A stretch of DNA of 64,000 nt from contig JAPXFQ010000831.1 in assembly GCA_028564705.1 (NCBI GenBank), positions 1,302,001 through 1,366,000 on the forward strand. The letters run 5' to 3'. How positions within the stretch are numbered: the stretch's first letter is position 1; each line of letters begins with the position of its first letter. The notes below the pieces were generated by a model, which saw only the letters and a list, made by a program, of their open reading frames with translations, was not told the origin of the DNA and did no database searches. Source of the DNA: Apricaphanius iberus. Taxonomy: Eukaryota; Chordata; Actinopteri; Cyprinodontiformes; Aphaniidae. Made by a program: the position numbers and the translations under genes. This document shows positions 41,881 to 55,600 of the stretch, one piece after another.

Positions 41881-44800
41881 ACTTTTAGCTTATTGTGAGA
41901 TACTGCAAATAAACAGAAAATCAGAAGAAAGTCAAAGTCCAAGTACAACTTTTAAAGTCTGAGGAACTTTTGAACAGGCTTATTGTATGTTAAAATGGTG
42001 TATGCTCTGCTTTTTCTCCACATATATATGTATATTAATATTTACTCGTCTTATTTGAGGAAAATACCAACCAAACACTGAGGTGATGAGGATTTCCTTA
42101 TAACTGTATATAACCTATTATGACCCAGTTTACAAGCCAAATGTTCATTTCACTTTAGCAAAAATAGCAGTCAATGAATTAGGGGCTGCAATTTTTGTGA
42201 AATCTCTTTTTGTACTGCAGGGCATTAGGCTTCATGCAGACCCGTGTGTGCGTGTTTTATATGTGTATATGTGTGTGTAGCGGGGGAAAATGAATCTCTT
42301 GCTCTTTTTCATTGCTTGCAGGAGGACAGTACAGAGCCTTGGTACAGAAGGACACAATGAGGTGGCAGCTTCGCTTGGCTGACCAGGCAGAGCCAGAACA
42401 GGAAGAGATATTACCTCCTGTAGGGGCTCGGTGGGTGTGTGAGCAGGTGGATGTATGAATGAAGAAAGGTGTTTGTGTGTACCTCTCTTTTCCAATTAGT
42501 ACCAGCATCAGCTCTTTTCTACCCGGGTCAGTGGTGCAGAATCCAAAAAACTTTGTTGGCTTGAGAAATGTCTCAGAAACACCGTAACAAACTACACTTT
42601 AGAATCGGTGAAAGTACTTTTGTTATTTTAATTTTGTCAGAGTCTAAAATGTAAGCGGGGGTCATAAGAGAGTTATAACACAAAATAAACCACAATTATA
42701 TTATACCCTTAAATTCGTCTCAGTCTAGCTTATTTCTGTTGAGCAAATTAACTCTGTCATTTCAAGGCATTTTACAAGATAAACAGATCAAATTCAACTG
42801 AAACTGTACAAAAAAATCTGCAATGAAATGTTTGCATAAGTGTGAATGCCATTTGATTGATATTTTGCTGGAGATAATTTTTAATTTTGTATTTTCCTTG
42901 ATCTATTAGGTTTGCCAAATCTTTGAGATTTGATGACATAGTCCACAGTCCTTTCCAGGAGGCCATACAGAGTTTCTGCTTAATCTATCTGCGCTAGCTG
43001 TTAAGTGTTAAGCGTAGAAGCGGTAGCTTCATGCTGTGGGGCTTTTTCCCTCCTAATTAGTAGTATTGGTCCTTTTTAAAAAGTAAATTGAATAAAAAAA
43101 ACAAAAACAAGGAGGACTGCCATCAGTTTATTTACAATGTCACCTCAAATTAATAGCTAGACGGCTCAAAATTGGATACAATCAGAATCTCTTTATATAT
43201 ATTTGACTTATTCATATGTTAATAAAAGTGGTGCATCAGAAATTACTTACACCTTTCTTGGTCTTTAATAGAAACTATTGAGCAGCTTTTTTTAGGTTAT
43301 TTTGACAATTACATCTTAAGTGATTAGCCGATGGCCTGGCCGCTTTGGAACATTAATAGAACTTCCATATATATTGCTCAAATTAAACGATTACTTTAAA
43401 CCTACATCTGCTTGGGTTAGCATAATGGGTTGTGAGGCACCACAGTGGATGTTTGTTATCCCTTTGTGTTTCTGCTGTAAATCCTCTGGTCAGCTGGTTT
43501 TACAGATTATCACATTTTCATCACAATCCGGAGCTCGGACATCCGCTCACCCCTTCAGAAGTCAGCTAAAACGGGGTTGTGACTGCCTTGCAGCTTAAAG
43601 GTGTAACAGCAGCAGGTTGACTTAAATCTTCCGCAATCTTAACACAAAACCCACTTGGAAGTTGGAAGGTTATTTAAGTCCTAGTCTTATCTATAGTCTA
43701 ACTGTCCAATTCTCTAGCGAATTTACATTTGACCTACTGTCTTGCTCTATCAAACACTTTCTCCCACTTCATTTTGAACCAACTCATTTATTTTCAATCA
43801 ACCGTAGTGTGATAGATGTTCTACAGTCCTGAACAGCACAGGAGGAAACTGACCTTTTTCTGACCTTTTGCTTCACTTTCAGGGCTTTTATTCATTGATG
43901 TTTCCCCTCTGAATTAAGCAACCATAATTTTCTGAAATTGGCTGCCATTATGTCAGAAAATGGTATTAGTAGATGTTGAACTTTTGAGATGGATGCACTG
44001 TTTGGGCCTCTGTTGTAGGTTGTGTTTGGCTTTCTGGGAAATGCCCCTCGGAGGGTATCATGCAGAATATTCCCCAGTTATGTTTATGATGCCTCTGAGT
44101 GTAGATCTGAGGAGGAGACAGACAGACGGATGGGCACAGAGAGAGGCAGACAGACGGGACATGTATCTGGAGGGGAAAGTGGTATTCTGTGAGGATTGAT
44201 AGACTCCATATTGTGAGCTAATGATCTCCCCAGGGCACTGGGGAGAAACGATGAAACTGGTCTGCATGACACTGTCACACTCCCTATGTCACGCTGCCAC
44301 CTTCATCTCTCAGTCTTCTCTTACTCACTCTTTGCCTTCCTCTCAACTTGGCTTTTTTTTCCCCTCTTCGGGGAAATGCATCGATTCACCTTTGTTTGTA
44401 CTGTCACCCACACATATTCAACTGTCACAGTGAGGAACGGAGCTCACTGAACTGATGGAGCTGATTTAGAGTAAGAGGCATACGCTGTCCTGGTTTCCCA
44501 AAAAATGAAAACTCCACGACATCTATTCTCATTTAGTTCAATCTGGACGCAAATGCCAGAGATGTCTGCAGGAGGTGTTTAAAAGATGCTCCAGCATAGG
44601 TGGGAGATAACGTCATACTCTAGGCTTGGCAGATATAATAGGAAAAATATATTTTAAATCAATTGTCAGTGCTCTTACAATGGCAGCCACAATGAGAGCA
44701 TTCACAGGCCGGGTTGATGGAAAGGCACAATCATCTCCTGCGATCTGACTCTCAATTCAGAGCCATGCTGTCACAGCTTTAATAGGATACAACGTGAGGA

Positions 44801-47800
44801 GGCGGCAAAGACACAAACATGTGGAAGGGTGGTGTTAACTGCAGGTAGAACATTTACTGTACTGCTGAGGGGTTATATCTGCTAGACAATGAAGCTTACT
44901 TTTTAGGAATGGAAGGATGTTTTACCCAATGGATATGTTTGTCTTGTGTTCCTGCACATGAATTATTCCAGCTCTTCATAAATATTCTGACTTAAAGTGC
45001 AGATATTTTTCACTTTTTGCATATCTTCTGCTTGTTTTTGGTAAATTATGATATCTGGGACTCTTTAGGAAAGGCCGGGGTCTCCTATTTCTCATTACAG
45101 CAGAAAGGATCCTGGTTATTTTGCATCTTTTTGCAGCAGTTTGTTTATTCCTTCCCTTTTTGTGTGCCTGATTTGACGACGGAAAAAGTAACCGTTCATA
45201 TTTTACAAATATTATACTGAAAAGATCTTAGGTCATGTGCCAGGAACCAACTGGCTCAAACAACTATAAGAACCTGAATAAATTGGAAAAGAAGGTAATG
45301 CATTTTCAGATAACATAGTTTGTTAAAATGATATCATTATATTCATGATTATAGATCTTCATTAGTCATTGAAATAAACCTACTAAACAATAACAACAAA
45401 CTGATTTGATTTTATTTAGATTTGGTTTGAGGTATGATTAAAAGCAGGAAGGGATAGAAGTTAAATAATGTGATATTTATTTTGCAATCTTTTTCAAATT
45501 GTTTATATCTCTACACCATTTTCTACTCCTTTGGGGGTTTTTGTGTCATGATTGTGTTTTATATATCCTTTTATATATCCTTTTGAGGCCATAGTATATT
45601 TTGTGCTGTTATATCATTTTTGGGGTGCTTATTTTCTGCCGTTTTTGTACATTTTCAGACTGATAAAGGAGAAACCAAAACCAGATTCAGTTTAGTTTGA
45701 ATAAGGTCCATTAAGTGGAAATCACAATGCTACAGAAAACATGAACAGATTGCTATGAAGCTTTCATAACCCATAAACGTCCCTGGCTAATAAATCAAAA
45801 TTACCTTTGAACAGGAGAATATGAGCATCTCTGTCAGAGCTGTGGTTTGTGGGTTTACTTACTGTAAATACAACTCAGTGGTTGGAGTAATTAAAAACAG
45901 ATGAACTTAACCTTCTTTGATTAGTACGTACTGACGGTAATCACCACAGAGAGCGAAAAACACTGCAGGTTCCCACGGCATCCAGTCATTTGTGGTAACT
46001 TGACAGAAGGGACATTTTTCTTTATTTACTGGAATGATCTTTGTCAACACTTACAGGTTTGTTTTGGTGACATATGTGCACGGAACTCTTGTCCCCATCT
46101 CCGATAAACAATGGGAACAATTAGGGGTAATAATTGAAATAATGGATAAAAAAATAACAAGGGTTTGAACAATTTTAAGAACCTTTGATTCCATAATTTA
46201 TCAAACTAATTAACTACCAAGAGAAATAAACCAAGAGGCAGTGATTAATCACATGGGCACAAAATAGTTAATTCATAATGTCAAATAAATTACTGAAATG
46301 GTAATAAAATGGACTGATCCAGAGCCATTGTTTCTTTGTATTAGTTTTGCTGCAGTTTGCGTCAGCACTACATATTCTTGCAGAGCTGATGTTATTAGGA
46401 CTCTTTGTAGCTGATAGATTGACTTTCAGGCCACAAACTGTGGCCTGGAGACTCCCTTGGGCCCCCAGCAGGCTTTCTCAGTAATCTCTCCATAGCTGAA
46501 TCTGTGCTCGTATTGAAAAAAAGGCTGAAGAAATTTTCCCTTTTCCTCACAACATCATCTTTCCTGTTTTGAGTGCATACCTTGCATACACGGCCTCCTG
46601 TGCAGAAAGCAAGAAATCTTCGCCTGCTCCTGACAATTCTTTTGCTCATTTATGCATTTTTTCTAAGAGAAACCCCTCACAGTCGAGAATTAAAGTTTGC
46701 ACAGTTTTCTCACCTCTCTTTGCCATTTTCATTCTTGTATTTCAAATATACACAGGCAGGTCTTTGTTTTGATTACTTTGCTGCCGTCATGTTATTGACT
46801 CCCTTTATATAGATATAGACACTGAGGAGGAGAGAGAGCACAGGTGCCACAGCTGGTGGTTTGACTGAGATGTGGGCTGAACGCTATATTGGATTTCTTT
46901 GAAATTGTTAGGACTCATCTGTCTGAATTCTCCTTCTGTTTCAGCTTGGCTTGTGTTGCACTGGAGGGTAACCACTACTGACAAAGAAAGTGCAGCATTT
47001 CAAGAGATTTATGCACCTGGGCTACTAGTTGAGAGAGAACAAACGTCCTCTGCACCCCAGACTCACTGTGACATTTTCTGATAATGGTTTGCCTCCCTGA
47101 CTCATTCTCTCAGCTCCGTGGTCACGAAGGAAAGGGAAAAAGTGTCGTTATAGCACACACCATTACAAATCTAAGAGGAAAAATAACATTGATTGAAGGC
47201 GCAGGGAACTGTGAATCACTTGCTGAAGCAAATTCACCTCTGAGGGTTCATTTTGATGCATGCAGCTGCCAGCATGTTGTCCTGTTACTGCCAGGAAAAT
47301 AATGGTATTCTGAATATCTATGTAACACATTCTGTTTCACTTGAAACTTCAGCTGTTCACACAACAATAAGCCAAACTGAGATGTGTTTCTATGTTCATA
47401 AAAGATTTTCTGTCTCTGTTCCAAATAAGACTGTTAGCCATACTCTTTCTTGGATTTAAAATATGATTTCAATAGTTAACTGTCATCGTGGTTTATAGCT
47501 TTGTGATTAACCAAAATGAAGCCCTGACTCTTTAAAATCTCCTGCATTTTGTAATAAAAAAAACATTAAATCGTCCTACCACGCCTGCTGTCATTTACTC
47601 AAATATGTTTTCCAGATCAATAACTTCTAAAAGCAAATAAAATGCCGTTATTGCTCCAATAAAGTTTCTTTACTTGTCAATAAATCTTTTCTCAGTATAG
47701 GTTTAATCTGAACAGAAGGCCGATGGGCTTTACTTGAATTATCCCTTAGGGGGGAAAGATCAATACACCAGAAATAGACTTCATGTGACAAATACCCTGT

Positions 47801-47881
47801 TTTCATGATTTTCTGATTTGATCAACTCTGCCCGTTTTGCAGAAAAATGCACTTTGTTAGTAGAGAGCTCTCTTTCTTATA
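41881..47881. other. Unassigned, mostly unique sequence
   Basis: This is the longest stretch with no recognisable repeats or genes. Frames of up to 92 residues show no domain. The part at about 46080-46330 is AT-rich with several TAATTA/ATTAATCAC-type sites and little simple repetition, and is a candidate for conserved non-coding DNA. Confidence 0.45.
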
Positions 47882-48062
47882 GAGCCCTACAGAGTTATCA
47901 GTGTGATGTCAAATTCATAAGAGTAATGACAGATTTTCTCCTGAAGCAGAAGGTTTTGGTCATCTGTATTATATACATATAAGTTCACAGTTCTTGTTTT
48001 CCCAGTGATCTTGAAATAATTTTAACTCGCACAGTGGTAACTACAGCAGTGTTAGACCCATC
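47882..48062 (+). repeat. Dispersed cassette, copy B
   Basis: Matches copy A (35337-35549) from CCCTACAGAGTT to GTTAGACCCATCC. The donor-like CATGTAAGT of copy A reads CATATAAGT here, so the splice site is lost, and the acceptor-like part is absent. Confidence 0.88.
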
Positions 48063-48063
48063 C

Positions 48064-48091
48064 GATGGATGGATGGATGGATGGATGGATG

Positions 48092-48137
<46 letters not shown>
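48064..48137. repeat. Compound (GGAT)n(GATA)n microsatellite
   Basis: About seven GGAT units (48064-48093) followed by about eleven GATA units (48092-48137), in the same order as at 35550-35656. Confidence 0.97.
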
Positions 48138-48164
48138 ATTTTTAATTGTACAGTTTCAGCACCC

Positions 48165-48625
48165 TGTCATGGCCCAAATGAAGTGGTGTAAAAGCATAAA
48201 CAAAAAGGGCTTTATTGAGAGATCGGCCTGAGAACCAATTAATGACAAACGGATGCAGGTGAGAGGAAGAGAACAGGTGGAGACAATTAGCAACTGGACT
48301 GGGGAGCAGAACGGCAAGGCGTAAACAGGAAAGGAATAAACAGAAGGAGACTGGACAAAAAAACAAAAACATAACTGATCAGAGAGACTAACTTGAAAGT
48401 AATTAAAGATATGAAATCTAAGAAGGAACCTAAGAGAGGCTACAAATAAAACAGCTAGAGCACTGGTGAAATAGGGAGAGAATAGAACAGAAGGGAATAA
48501 ATACTGGAAGGAGACATAAATGAGGAAACTACCTAGTAAATGAGGAAACAATGGAACAAAAGGTTAAAACATCTAAGGGCAGGAAGTTAAAAATATGGAA
48601 GCAAGGTCATGCCAAAATTATAACA
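48165..48625 (-). mobile_element. Probable solo LTR
   Basis: On the minus strand the 461-bp unit starts TGTTATAATTTTGGC and ends GCCATGACA, with TG..CA termini. TTTATT at 48211-48216 is AATAAA on the minus strand, 46 bases from the 3' end, the same arrangement as in the solo LTR at 17297. The body is pyrimidine-rich like fish Gypsy-type LTRs. No 5-bp target duplication was found (CACCC and CTAAT flank it), so the ends or history are uncertain. The 131-residue minus-strand frame here lies inside the LTR and is not a gene. Confidence 0.55.
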
Positions 48626-51600
48626 CTAATGTCCTAAAGTAAAGCATTTTATTAATAAATAAACTAAAATGATACTGTAAACTGAATAGGGAAATGACTA
48701 AAACAAAAAACCAGAACCCAGTGATTTTGGTTTTCAAAACCAAGTTTTTGGTTTGAATCCAGGCCTCAGAAGATTGCTGTATATTCCTCACTCTGTAGAA
48801 GTTGTTGCCTGGGACAATTTATGGATCCTAATCATGTAAAATTATGTAAAGAATTTTTTGAAAAGGTACACATGCACAATCTGTAAATATTTCTAAGTAT
48901 TTAAACATCCTTAAAGTATCTTGCCCTGTTGCACATTACAACCTGACATTTTATCTTTAATAATGACACAGTACTCTGGTTTTGTAACTATGTCCATACT
49001 GTGCATATTTTTTTATTGACTCTTAAATTCTGTTTTGTTTTCTCTTTTCTGCTGTTACAACAGAATTTCCCCTTGGGGGAAAATCAATTATTGTTTTATT
49101 CCATTCTATTGTATTTATTAAAAATATTTGCATTGTGTAAAAAAAGTAATCTGAAATCAGGATTTCTTTCTTTCTTTCTTTCTTATTACAAAAATGACAC
49201 AAACAGTTGTTTTTGACATTTATTGCAGAAATCCAGATGATCATACGAAACACAGCGGATTTCTCTATCCTTCACAAACGTCCACACACACACATACACG
49301 CACACAACCTTTTACTCTGCTACAACAATTACAGGTAGCTTCCCCCTGTGTTGGAAGAGTGTGTGAGCTGTTCTTTTTCTATAATTAAAGCTCTCATTGT
49401 GCGCACCCCTCTTTAGCACCAAAAAACGCTATATCTGCTGCAGCCACTTTGTTAGATAGATGTTAGATCTCACTTTGAGGTCTGGGTGGAGAAACTATTA
49501 TAAGAGACTATTATATTTAAACACTGGGACCCTCACTCTTTGTTCTATTTTCCTCACTTAGTCTGGTTCTGATGCTTGCCTTTTCGTGTGCAGCAGCACC
49601 TGCTTCTTTTCCTCTTTATTTTTTCTCCTTTCGTAACCCTGTGTCTCTTCATACCTCCACCCACCAGTCTTTATGCCTCACATGCTTCCATACTCCATTT
49701 TCCCTGCTGGCTCTGGGCATCCCCACTGTGGAAAACTCAGTGTGCTTCATTTGGGTGTGGAAGCTGTGTGCCAATATTGCCTGCTTATACCCACTGGGTA
49801 GGATAATGGCAGCCATCACTCACTGATGCATCACAAAAACTGACATTTTGCTCTCCCTGTGTTGACAAACAGCATTCAGCTCCCACTGTTCTGTCTGTAG
49901 GTCTCATGTCTCTTTTTTCCTGAGTTTTTTCTTCCACCTTGTCTCTCCTCCTTGCCTTCTACTTTTGTCATTTCTTCTTCCTCTTCTGTTTTCATCAGCA
50001 GTTAAGCTGTTTTAAGTTGGTATCGCGCAACAAAGAGCAGGCCTTGACCCCTGAAAAATGCTGGAGAGAAACAAAAGGAAACCGCACTTGGTTCTAAAAG
50101 CATTACAACTGATCACCTTACCTATGCATAAATTATTCAGCCGAGGCTAGAAAAAGGAGTGCACATTAAGAGTTTGCATTTGGCTTTTGTTACATGTCAT
50201 TAACCCAACAGGGAAATCTTACTGCAGTGATGGAATTATAGGAAAGATAAATTGCACATATATGATCAATATTACTGCTTTTGACTTCTGTGGCATGGCT
50301 AAAGAAATGTCTCCTTTAAGGCTAAACCTAAATGTGAGCTATCATTTAATTGAAATAGAAAATGAAACGCTTGAAGACATGAAAACAAAAAGAAAATAGA
50401 CATGACTAATTAATTCTTGCTGGGAAATAAAAATGTCAATAACAGTTCTTTCACACTTGAATTCTTTGATTCGGTTAATTGAAACTGTTAAAGGCATTAA
50501 TTAAGTGTCGTTTACTTGTTTGTGAATTTCTTTGCGAGTTGAAGATATATAATTATATGATATGATACTATTACAAGAACTTTTCACAGTGAGTTGGAAA
50601 CATGGGAGCAAAAGTATTTCTTTGTAAGTTGTTCAAGTTGTGCTGCAAAACACTTTGAGCAGGAAACTTCAGAGCCTGAAAAAAAAAAAACACTTTTGAG
50701 GTAAGTCTGTACATTTTAGCTGTCAAAGTCAAAGTTTGGATTGATTTTGGGTTTTCTGTTGTTTTGTTTTTTTCCTTGTTTTTTTTTTTTTACTTTAGGG
50801 TTCTGATTTGTATCATCCAGCCATTCTATAGTAGCATAAAGAGAGTGCAGGCTGGTCATCACAATCAAGATGAGCAGACACAGACACCTCCAGCAGGCAT
50901 GCTAGAAGTTCTCAATGATTGTTCTTCCTTTCAGGACAATCAGGGACCAAAATAAGATCTTTTTTTTAAGAAATGGTGGAAAGTAATTTAAGGTTCAAGC
51001 TGATTTAAATGTAATGAGTTAAACCAAAAATGAGTAAAAAAAAACATATAGGTGGCCTAAATCTTATTTATACTTGAAATTCATCGGACACAATGTGTTA
51101 AATGCTGATTACCTTATAAAGTTTTGCATCATTTGTTTTTCCTGTTTAACCTTTTAGAAACATATTTTAAACTAATAAAGCCACTTGAAAATGGACTGTT
51201 TTAAGGTTCTCATAAGAGCCTTTTGTCATGAAAGAGTACTACTCCTGCAAGTGGGTCTATGTATATGAAAATAAGTCTCAATATATAAAATGGTGAACTG
51301 TCAGGAATTTAAGTGACTTTTAAATTACACTGCGTTCACCAAGAGGCAAAATAAAATCCTAGTCAGAATCCATTAAAGCTAGATAAATTCATTTTATTGA
51401 TACAAAAAAAAACCCAGGAGTGCTGCAGTAGCAGGGAGCCAAAAAGTGAATGACTCAACACAAATTTAAATATTAGCTGTAGCCCAAAGCTGATGATAAA
51501 TTATTAATACCCAAAGTAGCTAAATTGACAATAAAAAACACCTAGATAAATGAGAAAAATAATCAAATATAACATAAAACCAATAAGTGCAATGGTCTAT

Positions 51601-52515
51601 TTCCAGCAGCTGTTTTGCACCTCCTGTATGGTTTATCCCTTCACTGGAATGATTGCTGCACAGTAAAGTGAGACAAACAACAGAAACTTGTTAAAATATT
51701 GTTAAACTATAACTGCTCACTACTTTCCTATCACATTCCAAAACAGAAACTTAAAGCCCTTAGTCTTTTCTAACAGAAATGGCATTTACATTAGTTTTTT
51801 TGCTTTTTCCTTTCAAATAAATTAACAATCTTTACTCTTTGCAGGATACACTGTGTTCTTTATTCTTTATAAAAGGTCCTGTTTCAAATATGGTTAAATT
51901 CAAAAGCAAAACTAAATCAGCAATCACCTTTTTGTCAAACAGCAATCTCAGATTTTTTAATAGACTAGCATGTTCACAGAGCCAATGTGCTCTTGACAGC
52001 CTTTTCCCATTGACTCAACTAATGTTTGAGATGATCCACCTGCCCTTTTTAATTGCTGTCTCCAGGGAAACTAAACAGGTGCCTTTGCACCTGTTATGAA
52101 CTAAAAAGAGAGAGCCAGACTGCAATCACCTCTATTCATATATTAATACCTTCTAAGGTTTCCAGGCCTGCAGCATTTCAGTAGGAGGTTGATCTGTGTT
52201 CTCTTAATAGTCAGTTGGAAAGGTTTGTTAATTTTCATGATTTAAATGCAAAATGTAATAGTTTGGTACTTTTGTGCGCAGAGGGGAAACCAGAGACTCC
52301 AGAAGAAATTTCAAGAGAAAAACGAAATGTTCAGCAATCGAAGAGATGGTGATGGACGTGTACTAAAAGCAAGACAGCCAAGCCAACAGGTGCTCTCCCC
52401 TCAAAAGTGACAAATACAGAATTACATGTAAGTGCAAGCTCAAGAACATTACTGCTGTAAACTGAAAAAAATTTAATAAAAAAAGTATCACTAGGTAAAC
52501 TACTATCTTACCAGA
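48626..52515. other. Unassigned, mostly unique sequence
   Basis: Contains a short LINE tail (49055), simple repeats at 49163-49184 (TTTC) and 49283-49307 (CA-rich), and a T run near 50780. The segment 50180-50540 has TAATTA-type sites and could be conserved regulatory DNA. No gene recognised. Confidence 0.45.
49055..49112 (+). mobile_element. LINE 3' tail
   Basis: AACAGAATTTCCCCTTGGGG followed by AATCAATTATTG and TTCCATTCTATTG resembles the common fish LINE end with ATTCT repeats. Body missing. Confidence 0.5.
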
Positions 52516-52605
52516 GGTCTATGGGGTTATAATGATATCAGCCTAAGATGAAACTGAAAAGAAATATTGGCTCTGAAAATAAAAATGGGCATTGAAATAT
52601 ATAAT
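52516..52605. repeat. Dispersed repeat, copy 2
   Basis: Pairs with 28309-28400: TCTATGGGG, ATAATGATATCAGC, AAACTGAAAAGAAATATTGG, CTGAAAA in the same order. Family not recognised. Confidence 0.8.
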
Positions 52606-55600
52606 TCTAACTAAAAATCTTCATTTCGAATCTGAAATAAATGTAGTGAAAAATTCTTTAATAAAATTGTAACAAAAATTTTAAGTAAAAAATAAACTCA
52701 AAATATATGCATTTAAACTATTTACTCATAATCAAGTTTTCACACATTCATCTTTTTTTTCAATGCCAGGCTTTTTTTCAATGGCAATCTTTTTTCAGCT
52801 TCATTAAGCTGATAGTCATTTCACTTCATGCACACGCATTGGGGGTGGGGCAGGGCTTGGGAGCCACATGTACTTGATTTCAGCTGTCAGTGAGTCCAGC
52901 CGTTTTAAACCCGTTGTCCAACCCAGTTCTTTCGTATGTCTTTAATTCCAAATTTTTGACGTATCATAGCAAAATCCACTGCTATAACTTTCTGTAATGT
53001 TTAATTTTATATAAAATTTAAATGAGTTATCCTTTGCTTCCTTTGTTTAGGTTTAAAAAGATAACGGAGTTTTGAAACCTGCTAAGATGCTAATGGCTAA
53101 TGTTAGCTGTGGGTCTAAACAGCTTTGCAATACTTGTGTTCATTATATGACGTTGATACTAGATATGAGAACACTGAACATGACTCATCAACATCCAAAC
53201 CGAATAAAATCCTATTGCTCTGTCAGGAGGGTTAGCAGGCTCACTTTCACTGATGTGGTGATTTGCTATCATAAAGACTGTTGTAGTTAGTTTTCTGTAT
53301 TGACATAGGTTACTGCCTATTACTATTTTTTGGACTCTGTGCGTGAAGTTGAAAATATCTGAGTGAATGAATACTGATCTAAAAAAAATGACGGACAGCC
53401 TTCAGATGTTTCCGTTATGGTTCTAAAAAAAACTGTAAAATATGCAGTTAACACTAACCCTGTATTTTGCACCACAATAAACTCTCACCGTTGAATAAGA
53501 ACAATACACACCAACAGTATTAAGTGTGGTTTTTTATTACAGCAGCAAGATTCTGGGGGATTACCTAAATATTGTAATATCCTCCATTCTTTGCAGCAGT
53601 TTTGTGCACCCCTTATTTGCTTTAATTCTGTACTGGATTTTTAAAGCAGATTGCTCTAAATAAAATATAGATACACATGGGAGTAATTGACATGTATTTT
53701 GGTGTCAGGCTGAAGTTATCCATTGCTCGGAAAACAACCACAGACGATGCAGAAGGGATTAAGGTACTAAAATCAAACACATTTTTTTTAAGTAATATTT
53801 TTTTCTGACAGAACCTCAGGTCAAAACCTTCTGAGGCACTACACAAAATAAACATCTAATGAATAAAATTATCAAAGTGTATGTGAAGCAGTAAGTATTG
53901 ATTCAAACTGTAAAAGCTATGATACACATAGCTTTACCTGTTTCACTAAAAGATAAGATCCTCTCATTTCAGAATTAGCACCATGCACAAAATCAGGTTC
54001 ACACAGATGCAGCTCCTCCAAATAGTTTCATGACTTTAGGGGTTGAGTTTTAGGGAGTTCATAGAAAAGATGGGGATGATGAGGGGCTTTTGCAGTCCAG
54101 ACTGTCCAGATCTAAACAGAGTCAAGCATCACCCAACACATTGGTGCTTGACTTCACTAGATACCTTGGAAGGTCTGTTGGAGTTTGTGAAATTAGTATT
54201 TGGAATTTTTACCTGTCATTACATTTATCTTTGACACTCGCACAAAAACCTAAAAAAACAACAACTTTGCCCTGTACCATGTAGACGTCACAGCTTGCTT
54301 TTATTTTGTCCTCAACTCTTATTTTTTTCCCTCTTCCTTCCTCTACTTTGCTGTGGTGATTTCCAGTCACTCCATGGCATCTCATCTGTCTGACACATTG
54401 GCTATCATCCAACACTTAAGTGCATTTGCAGAGACTTCCTGATAGGCTGCTATTTATATTTCAGACATTTCATAACTGATTCAGATTCACTTAAAGCACT
54501 CTCTGGATTTTGTAAAAAGTCTTTTGTTACTCTTATTTACATTTTTTTCTATGCAAAGCTGTTGTTGCAGCTTTAGTATTTAATTGTATTTATGGTACCA
54601 AAGTTGGGTGTTTACCACTCATGGATAGTTGAGATTGTAGATTAAAATTAAACACATGAAAAGGGTACAAACTTGACTCTAGAGGGATCTGCTTCAGGGT
54701 CCATATGTTTTGTTTTTCCAAGTATTTTCAGTGTTTAATTTGTTTGTGAAATTAGTGCAGCATATATTGCTATTATGATTCATTGTACATACAAACCATG
54801 ATCTATGTGTCCGGATGTCCACACACCATGTTTAAAATAAAAGGTTTTATTGAGAAATTTAATGTGCCATATAATTCAATGAAAAAAAAAAGTGTTTTGA
54901 TGAAAAACTTTTAAAAAAAGAAAAATTATAAAGGCTGCAAAACCCTAGCCTGGAAAAATCTAGATACTAAACTCTGGATTTCCAGGGTAGCAAAACCCAG
55001 TTGCACAAGTGTGCAAACCCCTAAAATAATATAGACTTTGTAAGTACAGTTTAGTATTCATCTTGGATTCACAAAAAATACTTAATTTAAGTCCATCTGG
55101 TTATTTTGAAACAAAGTTCAACCATTCTTGTTGCATTTTTCTGACATTTGCATCTTTTAGCTACAGTCATAATATTCAGACAGGTTGTCAGTCAAGCATC
55201 ATACTACTTGGTGGCTTGTATTGTGTTTTGTTGTGTTGCCACTCGGTGTCAGTGTTTTTATAGAACTGTAGCACCTGCATTTATTGTTAGGCTTGTTGAT
55301 ATTATCTTTACAGTAATTTGAATGTTACTCTACCATGTATCTTTTATGCTTGCCTGATTTGTGTGGTTGTTAATCTGGCCCATGTCGATACATTTTTAAA
55401 AAGGCATAATAATTTTCTGAGATTTTGTTATACATTTATTCTTTTTTTATCTTGCCCCAGTACACAACTTGTTTAATGAAAAGCCTAAACCTAAAACTGA
55501 AACTAATAAAAACTATACTAAAACTAAGCATTTTCAAAAAAGTAAAGCTAAACTACCTTACAAATCGTCAAAACTAAAATAGAATTTAAAATCTTAAGTC

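Noticed and set aside
42232..42508. Two overlapping minus-strand frames of 83-87 residues
   Set aside because: No recognisable domain; composition driven by a GTGTGT-rich stretch.
48156..48551. 131-residue hydrophobic minus-strand frame
   Set aside because: The hydrophobic look comes from the pyrimidine-rich body of the LTR-like unit at 48165-48625.
53990..54234. Possible Tc1 transposase remnant with P-D-L-N motif
   Set aside because: Only one short motif fits; neighbouring blocks do not match the family.
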